The notes beneath the pieces are model-generated. The model saw only the letters and a list, made by a program, of their open reading frames with translations, was not told where the DNA came from and made no database searches. From Ochromonadaceae sp. CCMP2298 (taxonomy: Eukaryota; Sar; Synurophyceae; Ochromonadales; Ochromonadaceae), in the NCBI GenBank assembly GCA_026770595.1, contig MU633803.1, positions 1-23,117 on the forward strand: a DNA stretch of 23,117 nucleotides. Direction: 5' to 3'. Both the position numbers and the translations under genes were made by a program. Shown one piece after another: positions 16,761-23,117 of this stretch (positions are counted from its first letter, which is position 1; each line of letters starts with the position of its first letter).

Positions 16761-16849
16761 GAGAGAGGCATCAGTAAAATAAATCTTTAGCGAGGCCATC
16801 GAGAGAGGCACAGTTGATCAGGGCGCTCTGGAGAGAGAGGCACAGTTGA
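16761..16849 (+). repeat. GAGAGAGGCA direct repeats upstream of the TPR gene
   Basis: GAGAGAGGCACAGTTGA occurs at 16801-16817 and 16833-16849, and a shorter relative, GAGAGAGGCATCAG, at 16761-16774. Copies are spaced 40 and 32 nt apart and end 80 nt before the ATG. They may be promoter or 5' UTR repeats. Confidence 0.7.
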
Positions 16850-16928
16850 GAGGCCGTACAGGCTCCCCCCCTTGCTACTTGCGTGCTTCTGCAATCGCTG
16901 GCTCCGTTGCCCTGACAGTGACTGAGCC

Positions 16929-19900
16929 ATGGCGGAGACGAAGTCGCTCGAGCAGCTGCAGCAGGAGCTCAAGGACCAGGTACTGCTGCACGGCGATCGG
17001 CATGAGTCTGTAGCGTACATCCATAGCGCGATCGGCAGTGTGCACTTTGACAGCCGGGACTTCGTGAACGCGCTCAAGAGCTACGAGGCGGCCAAAGAGA
17101 TCGCTATGGGCCAGCTGGGCGAGGACGCGGAGTTCACGATAGACACGCACTACCGCATTGGGCGCACGCTGGAGGCTAAGTCCGTGTCTGAGGAGAAGCT
17201 GCAGCAGACCGCGGAGCACAAGAAAGAGACCCTGCGGCTGAGGCGCAAGTTCGACGCAGACAAGAGAGTCACCATCGGGACAGGCACAGGATCGGTCAGA
17301 AGCGAGCCCAGTGTCAGCAGCATCCCGGACAATGCGGTGCTGGCGGTGGATACAGAGAACAGTGTGGCCTCAGTGTCCTCCGATCCTACCACCAACACAG
17401 ACAAGAGGCCCTCGGACTCCATGGATTCAACTCTCATCTACCACGACATGGCAGAGCAGGCGCGTCTCACGGGAGACCTGGACAAGGCGCAGCCCCTGTA
17501 CCTCAAGAGCATCGAGCTTAGGCGCAAGAAGTTCGGGGACGATTCTGCTGCGCTGTGCCCCGTGCTCCTGAACTACGCGGAATTGCTGAGGCAGCAGGGC
17601 AGTCTGCAGGCAGCCAAGACCGTGCTGGGGGAGGCTCTGTCTATCAGCCTGTTCCGTCTGGGCAAAGTGCACGCCTCCACTGCCGAGGCGATGAATAACC
17701 TGGGACAGGTGTGCAGGCAGATGGGGGACCTGGAGATGGCAGAGCAGGCACTGACGGAGGCGCTGTTCGTTAGAAGGGGGCTCTTCGGGGACCTCGATCT
17801 CTCCGTGGGAGCCACGCTTAACAATCTGGCTGAGCTCAACAGGGAGCAGCAGCGCTTCCAAGAGGCCATGGGCTTCCACACCCTAGCAGTGGAGGCGTTC
17901 ACAGCAGCAGGAGGGGAGGAGCACCCAGGCACAATCAACGCCAAGGGGAATATGGGAATCACGCTGAGGCGCTATGCGGCTGTGAACGAGCAGCAGGGGG
18001 AGGAACTGCTGAGGGGTACTGTGCAGTACCTGCACTCCAACGAGTACAACGCGCAGCACCCGTGGCTGCTGAAGTTCGGCGCGGAGCATGCTTTGGGAGA
18101 GGCGCAGAAGCTGGCGCAGCAGGGTCGGCACGAGCAGTCTCTGGAGGTGTACGACAGCCTCTTCCAGCAGAAGGGACTGACACAGAGAACCCCACCACCC
18201 TCATCGGTCAAAGAGGTGCAGGGGACAGGTGCGGGGCAGGGTGTGGGGCAGCCGCAGATGGATGTGTTGCTGATCAGCAGGGGCAGATTCAGCAGCATGC
18301 TCGGCAAAGCTAGGGCCCAGGTGGAGAAGGCCAAGCACCTAGAGGCGGAAGAGACCCTAGCCCAGTGCGCAGCCTTCGACCCCCTTCTACTGGGAGATGC
18401 CTCTGACCCCCTAGCTGCAGCCCCTCTAGCAGAGCTGCTCCTGCTCAGGGCATGCAACGCCCACGCCCAGTGCAGCGACGCCTCTGCTCTGGCGGATCAG
18501 GCGCTAGAGGCGGCAGTGGACCTGCACGGGCCTGACAGCGCGCACCTCTGCAAGGCGCTGCTGCTGGTGGGAGACGTGTTCCGTGCTAGGGGCGAGTACG
18601 CGGAGGCGGAGAGTTTCCTCAACCAGGCAGTCACGCTGGTAGCAGCGGCAGTAAAAGCTGACCAGACTATGGGCGCACGTGGGCCCCACCTACTCTCCTA
18701 CCTATCCACATTGGTGGCGTTAGCAGATCTGCACAGGAACAAGGGCGAGTACGCAGTGGCTGCGCAGCTATTAGCAGAGGCGCAGGAGATAGGGCAGACG
18801 GAGGAGAACTCCATGGGCGAGTGCTACACTGCCTTAGCGCACCTAGAGAGGGTTAAGGGCGACCTCGCCCAGTGTGCCCTGTACCACTCCTTGGCGCTGG
18901 ACAGTCGCACGCAGCACTGCGGTCGCGCACATCCCAAGGTGGCCGCCTCTCTGGCGCACCTGGCGAGGCTGGACATCCTGACTTGTGAGTTCGCCTCTGC
19001 CAGCAAGCGCATCCAAGAGAGTCAGGATATTCGACAGGCGCACTACGGGTTCCTGACTGTCGAGCCACAAAAGAAGGAGGTGGTTGAGGCGGAGGGGGAT
19101 GGGGAAGGGTCGGAGGAAGGGTTGGGGGTGGGCGCAGCGGTGTTGGGGGCAGGACCCAAGGCTGGGGCGTCAAATAAGGTGGTGGTGGTGGTGGAGCAGG
19201 CTGTTCGGCCCTTCACGCACCCCTCTTTGTCTGACTGTCTCTCCCTGCGTGCCGAGCTGCACCTGGCCCTGGGGGAGGGGGCCCTGGCCAAGCCGCTGCT
19301 TGCCCTGCTGCTGCAGCAGCGCATCGCACGTGTGGGAAACAGCCACCCCCTAGCAGCCCGCTGTCTGCTACTGATGGCTTCGGCTGAGCTCGAGGCAGGT
19401 GCGCTGGGGGAGGCCGAGCTCCTGTACCAGCAGGTGCTGGCAATAGTGAGGGATCTGTTCCCCGATTCCCCCTCGCACGAGCTGGCCACTCAGTCCATAT
19501 TCGGATGCGCGCAGGTGAGGCTGGGGGGGCAGCGCTTCGCGGAGGCCATGGGTGTGGTGGAGGAGTGCCTGGGGCTGAAGAGGGGGGTGGTGGAAGCACT
19601 GGGGGGTACTACCCACTGTGCGGTGGCTGCCATGTCCCTGCTATACGGGGAGGCAGCACTGGCCCTGGGGCTGGTGGCAGACAGCGCGGTGCTGTTCGGG
19701 CAGGCGGGGGTGGATATGTTCGGAGTCTTCGGTGTGGAGGCGCACCTACGTGTGTCGGATGCTTTGTACTTCGTGGCACAGAGCAGCTACGCACTGGGCA
19801 GGTACAAGGACTCTCGCCAGCAGCTGTCGCAGACCATGGCCATCAAGTGCCGCTACCTGGGCAAGACGCACTCAGACGTGCTGCGCATATTCGCTGCTGC

Positions 19901-22900
19901 TGCGGAGAACATGCGGGCAGTGGGGTACCTGCAGGACGCGCTAGACGCAGCAGGGGCGCTGCAGTTGCTAGCAGTGGAGGGTTACGGGAAGGGCAGTGTG
20001 GCGGAGGCGGTGGCGATGAAACTGCAGGGGCATGTGCTGTGCGATAGAGGGCTGTCGGTAAGGGCAGAGGCTAAATACACCCCTGCGCTGGAGGTGCTGC
20101 AGGCGGCGCTGGGGGAGCGGCACACGCACGTGCTGGAGGTGAAGGCTGGCCTGGCTCGCTGCATGATGCAGACTGGGCGTCTGTCCAACGCAGAGAAGGC
20201 ATTTAAGGAGGTGTGGGTGCTGGCCAGGCAGGTGCTGGGGGAGTGTCACTTCGTGATGGACTGTCTGTCCAACCTGGGCATGTGCAAGCTCAACAGAAAG
20301 CCCCTAGAGGGAGAGGCTTCGCTAAAGACCCTGAAGGAGACGCTGCTGCCCTACTACACAGCTGCGTACGGCGCCAACCATCCGTACACCGTGCACACCC
20401 AGGGGCGCGTTGGTCTTTTTATGAACATGTTCACCAAGGATAGTGGGAGAAAGCACATCACCAAGGCCCTCAAGTCTTTCGACGAATACCCCCAGTACGC
20501 ATTCACCCACGACCATCCGTGGGTTTTGGAGATTGGCGGATTCGTCAAGCGGTCAAGCCAGGAGCGTCTGTCGCACATGGTGGAGGAGCCTGCGCTTGAT
20601 GGGTGGTGTATGCCCAAATTCGAGGGAGACGTGCGGTACGGCGCAGTGCCCAAGCACTTCTGGATCGACCTCAAGACCACCGCAGCACAGGCCTGGGGGC
20701 AGCTGCACTTCTACGGGCTGCAAAGGGAGGACACGGGGGAGGTGCTGCCCCTCATAGCTGCAGCCAGAGAGGGGGGGTCCCCTAGCAATTCCAGGGCCGT
20801 CTCCCCCTCACGCAAGGCCCCCACCCCCGCCCCCCTAGAGGGGGAGCCTCTCACAGCTGAGCAGCTCACTGCAGCCCTGCAGGCAGAGAGGGCAGCCCGT
20901 AGAGACGCTGAGGATCTGCTGGGTGCGGCGGAGCAGGCGCGTAGGGCGGCAGAGGAACAACTGGAGACGGAGCTGGCCAGGGCGGCAGAGGTGGAGCGGG
21001 AGAGGGAGAGGGCTGAGGTTGAGCTGAGGGAGGGGCTGGAGCAGGCGCAGAGAGCCGCTGCTGCTGCTGCTTTCGCTGCTGCTGCTGCCGCTACTGCTGC
21101 TGCCGCTGCTCCAACCGTTCCCGCTGCTGTTGCTGCTCCTGCCACCCCTGCTCCTGCTCCAGCCGCCCCTGTTGCCGCCCCCGCTGCCGCTGCCCCTGCT
21201 GCTGCCGCGGCTGCTCCTGCTGATGCTCCGATTGCTCTAGGCCCCACTACCGCACCCGCCGTGTTAGCCCCCGCGACAGAGGGGCTCGCAGCACTTGCAG
21301 CTACGCAGACAGGCACTGCCCCTGCCGCTGTCCCCGCCGCCACGGACTCTGCCCCCGCCGCTGCCTCAAACCCCGTTTCCACCTCTGCCTCCGCCGCTGC
21401 CTCTGTTACTGGGGATGACGGGGGCGGGGGAATCGTGATCGAGGAGATGCCAGGTATGACTGCCGAGACCAACATAGCCTCCGCCCTCCTCAGAGACGCC
21501 AAGGACGCAGCAGCAGCGCAGGCACTGGCAGCAGCGGGCTTCCTCTTCCAGCGCGCTCAGGGTCTGCACGATGCCTACGCCTTCGACACCGCCCAGCCAC
21601 TGCTAGAGGAGTGCCTGAGAGTACGTACTGAACACGCGCCCTACGAGCAGGTGACTGTGGAGGTGCTGGGAGTACTGGCTAGCAACCTCAGCCGCCTAAA
21701 TAGATGGGACGAATCGGACGTGCAGGTGCGGGCGGCTCTGAAGCTAGCAGAGGCGGTGTGCGGCATCGAGAGCGTACCCTTCCTCAGCGCGCTGTTAGGC
21801 AGGGCGGAGACTCTCCTGAGCAAGGGGGCGGTGCTGGAGGCATCGAAGACCCTCCTCAAGGCGGCCAAGCTCGCCACCAAGCTGGGTGAGAGGCATCCCG
21901 AGTCAGTCTCGCTGCTGGGCCGCTGCGTGTGCAACCAGGCACTGGCCAGCCTGAGGCTGGGGAAGATCCCAGAAGCCAGGGCGATGGCGGACAGGGGGCA
22001 GGCGATCCTATCCAAGGCGCACGGCTCCAACAGCCTGCAGGTCATGGAGGCTCTGCAGGTGAAGACGGAGATATACCTGGGGGTGAGCAAGTTCAAAGAG
22101 GCGTACGCGTCAGTGGAGCAGCTGCTGTCAACGAGACGCAAGCTGCTAGATGACAAACACCCTCTCCTTGCAGACGGCCTGCTGCTGCAGGGACGGGCGC
22201 TGCTGGGTCTGGGCAAGGCAGAAGACGCTCAAAAAGCCTACTTCCTTGCCAGGGAGATAAGACGTGGTTTTTATGCAGAGGACAGCCTAGAGATGGCGGT
22301 TGTTTATGTGGAGGAGGCGGGGGCGGCCAGGGCGCTGTGTCAGTATGCAGATGCGAGGAGCATGCTGGAGGGGGTGCTGGGGGTGAGGGAGAGAGCCATG
22401 TGGGCGCAGTCGCCTCTGCTAGGGGATGTGAGGTTCAGGCTGGGGCAGGTGCGGTGCGATATGGGCCACTTCCAGGAGGCGGAGGCGCTGCTCAGGGGGG
22501 AGACACAGGCCACGCCGCCCGCACCAGCCGCGGAGGTGCAGGGAGCACCGGCCACGCCCACTCCTGCACTGGCCGCCGCGCAGGCCGCACTGGGTGAGCT
22601 GTACAGACAGCGGGGCGAGTACTCTGCCGCCAAGCTGCTGCTGGAGACTGCACTGGAGGCGCAAAAGGTGCTTTTCGGCAAAGAGAACCTGCAATATTTG
22701 CAAACGCAGCAGCTGTACGGACTGCTGCTCAGAGACACTGGGGACCTCGTCAATGCGGAGAAGCTCAACAAGCGCACCATCAAGTACAGGCGGCAGCTGG
22801 GGGAGCACCCTGATCTGCTGGACTCGCTGGTGCAGCAGGTGCGCGTGCTGGTGCTGAAGGGGGCCTTCGAGGAGGCGGGCATGTTCATGAACGAAGCCAC

Positions 22901-23117
22901 GCCCTTGTGCGCTACCCTGCTCTCCGACTACCCCCTCCACAGAGTGCGGGTGCAGCTGGAGCTGGTGGAGGTGAGGCTGCTGCTGGCGAAATTGCGGAAG
23001 AGGGAGGACGAGCCTGTGGTGGTGAAGGACGAGCAAGTGCTGAGGAAGGAGAAGGAGGAGGGGGAGAAGAGGGATAGGGAGGAGGAGGAGAGGAGGGAGA
23101 AGGAGGAGGAGGAGAGG
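16929..23117 (+). CDS. Giant TPR-repeat protein (kinesin light chain / nephrocystin-3 type repeats), 3' end outside window
   Basis: Reading from the ATG at 16929 I find no stop for 2063 codons to the window edge, so the gene is incomplete on the right. The chain is built of helical pairs about 40-44 residues apart with TPR consensus, for example AEAMNNLGQVCRQMGDLEMA then ALTEAL (about 248-275) and the next repeat TLNNLAELNREQQRFQEAM. This spacing matches the TPRs of kinesin light chain and nephrocystin-3, which bind proteins. Repeats cover about 20-1160. A non-TPR segment (about 1165-1270, with HPWVLEIGGF) follows, then a predicted coiled coil (about 1307-1375, Glu/Ala/Arg-rich), an Ala/Pro/Thr linker (about 1376-1495), more TPRs (about 1515-2010) and a Glu/Lys/Arg-rich charged end. 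There is no signal peptide or enzyme motif. It is probably a scaffold. All in one exon, unlike most neighbours, and very GC-rich. Confidence 0.88.
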   Translation, partial: MAETKSLEQLQQELKDQVLLHGDRHESVAYIHSAIGSVHFDSRDFVNALKSYEAAKEIAMGQLGEDAEFTIDTHYRIGRTLEAKSVSEEKLQQTAEHKKETLRLRRKFDADKRVTIGTGTGSVRSEPSVSSIPDNAVLAVDTENSVASVSSDPTTNTDKRPSDSMDSTLIYHDMAEQARLTGDLDKAQPLYLKSIELRRKKFGDDSAALCPVLLNYAELLRQQGSLQAAKTVLGEALSISLFRLGKVHASTAEAMNNLGQVCRQMGDLEMAEQALTEALFVRRGLFGDLDLSVGATLNNLAELNREQQRFQEAMGFHTLAVEAFTAAGGEEHPGTINAKGNMGITLRRYAAVNEQQGEELLRGTVQYLHSNEYNAQHPWLLKFGAEHALGEAQKLAQQGRHEQSLEVYDSLFQQKGLTQRTPPPSSVKEVQGTGAGQGVGQPQMDVLLISRGRFSSMLGKARAQVEKAKHLEAEETLAQCAAFDPLLLGDASDPLAAAPLAELLLLRACNAHAQCSDASALADQALEAAVDLHGPDSAHLCKALLLVGDVFRARGEYAEAESFLNQAVTLVAAAVKADQTMGARGPHLLSYLSTLVALADLHRNKGEYAVAAQLLAEAQEIGQTEENSMGECYTALAHLERVKGDLAQCALYHSLALDSRTQHCGRAHPKVAASLAHLARLDILTCEFASASKRIQESQDIRQAHYGFLTVEPQKKEVVEAEGDGEGSEEGLGVGAAVLGAGPKAGASNKVVVVVEQAVRPFTHPSLSDCLSLRAELHLALGEGALAKPLLALLLQQRIARVGNSHPLAARCLLLMASAELEAGALGEAELLYQQVLAIVRDLFPDSPSHELATQSIFGCAQVRLGGQRFAEAMGVVEECLGLKRGVVEALGGTTHCAVAAMSLLYGEAALALGLVADSAVLFGQAGVDMFGVFGVEAHLRVSDALYFVAQSSYALGRYKDSRQQLSQTMAIKCRYLGKTHSDVLRIFAAAAENMRAVGYLQDALDAAGALQLLAVEGYGKGSVAEAVAMKLQGHVLCDRGLSVRAEAKYTPALEVLQAALGERHTHVLEVKAGLARCMMQTGRLSNAEKAFKEVWVLARQVLGECHFVMDCLSNLGMCKLNRKPLEGEASLKTLKETLLPYYTAAYGANHPYTVHTQGRVGLFMNMFTKDSGRKHITKALKSFDEYPQYAFTHDHPWVLEIGGFVKRSSQERLSHMVEEPALDGWCMPKFEGDVRYGAVPKHFWIDLKTTAAQAWGQLHFYGLQREDTGEVLPLIAAAREGGSPSNSRAVSPSRKAPTPAPLEGEPLTAEQLTAALQAERAARRDAEDLLGAAEQARRAAEEQLETELARAAEVERERERAEVELREGLEQAQRAAAAAAFAAAAAATAAAAAPTVPAAVAAPATPAPAPAAPVAAPAAAAPAAAAAAPADAPIALGPTTAPAVLAPATEGLAALAATQTGTAPAAVPAATDSAPAAASNPVSTSASAAASVTGDDGGGGIVIEEMPGMTAETNIASALLRDAKDAAAAQALAAAGFLFQRAQGLHDAYAFDTAQPLLEECLRVRTEHAPYEQVTVEVLGVLASNLSRLNRWDESDVQVRAALKLAEAVCGIESVPFLSALLGRAETLLSKGAVLEASKTLLKAAKLATKLGERHPESVSLLGRCVCNQALASLRLGKIPEARAMADRGQAILSKAHGSNSLQVMEALQVKTEIYLGVSKFKEAYASVEQLLSTRRKLLDDKHPLLADGLLLQGRALLGLGKAEDAQKAYFLAREIRRGFYAEDSLEMAVVYVEEAGAARALCQYADARSMLEGVLGVRERAMWAQSPLLGDVRFRLGQVRCDMGHFQEAEALLRGETQATPPAPAAEVQGAPATPTPALAAAQAALGELYRQRGEYSAAKLLLETALEAQKVLFGKENLQYLQTQQLYGLLLRDTGDLVNAEKLNKRTIKYRRQLGEHPDLLDSLVQQVRVLVLKGAFEEAGMFMNEATPLCATLLSDYPLHRVRVQLELVEVRLLLAKLRKREDEPVVVKDEQVLRKEKEEGEKRDREEEERREKEEEER
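21054..21113 (+). repeat. GCT/GCC (Ala) microsatellite inside the TPR gene
   Basis: Imperfect GCT/GCC trinucleotide run coding for poly-Ala with Phe and Thr interruptions. It opens a roughly 120-residue Ala/Pro linker between the coiled coil and the second TPR block. Ala codons switch here from the GCG/GCA used in flanking sequence to GCT/GCC, as expected for repeat expansion. Length variation between strains is likely. Confidence 0.85.

Noticed and set aside
20711-21502. 263-codon minus-strand open frame, Ala-rich
   Set aside because: Antisense to the coiled coil and Ala/Pro linker of the TPR gene; created by the GCT/GCC repeat.
1-23117. CRISPR arrays, bacterial operons, integrase or phage genes
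   Set aside because: Nothing of this kind is visible; introns and gene types show a eukaryotic nuclear region.

Overview
This is a stretch of nuclear genome from a eukaryotic microbe. Most genes are split by short GT-AG introns (about 60-220 nt), and there is no bacterial operon layout. One gene encodes a dynein light chain. The sugar kinase begins with a signal peptide ending in a Ser-Gln-Ala|Phe junction, the 'ASAFAP'-type plastid entry signal of algae with a complex red plastid. A photosynthetic stramenopile (ochrophyte) is therefore the best guess, with a haptophyte or cryptophyte as alternatives. This is inference; there is no rRNA or marker gene to settle it.

Layout. 1-928: non-coding, dominated by a 451-bp foldback/MITE-like inverted repeat (214-664). 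929-1693 (+): dynein light chain roadblock/LC7, four exons, with a 13-bp tandem repeat in intron 2 that recreates the 5' splice site six times. 2335-4134 (-): unrecognised 517-aa protein, four exons. 4692-7746 (+): 940-aa membrane protein joining a four-helix voltage sensor to a class III nucleotide cyclase, three exons. 8261-9637 (-): unrecognised 458-aa signal-peptide protein with a Lys/Pro-rich stretch. 10066-12688 (+): unrecognised, mostly disordered 799-aa protein, two exons. 12963-13808 (-): 281-aa protein with a Siva-like Cys-rich C-terminus. 14184-15699 (+): plastid-targeted pfkB/fructokinase-like sugar kinase, three exons. 15700-16928: non-coding, with a decayed nested inverted repeat and one weak candidate gene on the minus strand. 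16929 to the window end (+): a giant TPR protein, at least 2063 codons in one uninterrupted exon and still open at the edge.

Confident genes alternate strand without exception as far as the kinase, so the region is built of divergent promoter pairs (517-aa/cyclase, 458-aa/799-aa, Siva-like/kinase) and convergent 3' ends. The genes do not form one pathway. Dynein LC7, the voltage-sensor cyclase and the TPR protein would fit a flagellated cell, but the sequence does not prove that link. The most interesting items are the voltage sensor-cyclase fusion with Asn at the expected second metal-binding Asp, the splice-donor tandem repeat, a 16-nt element shared by two promoters at the same distance from the ATG, a perfect 26-bp palindrome inside an exon, and the foldback elements.
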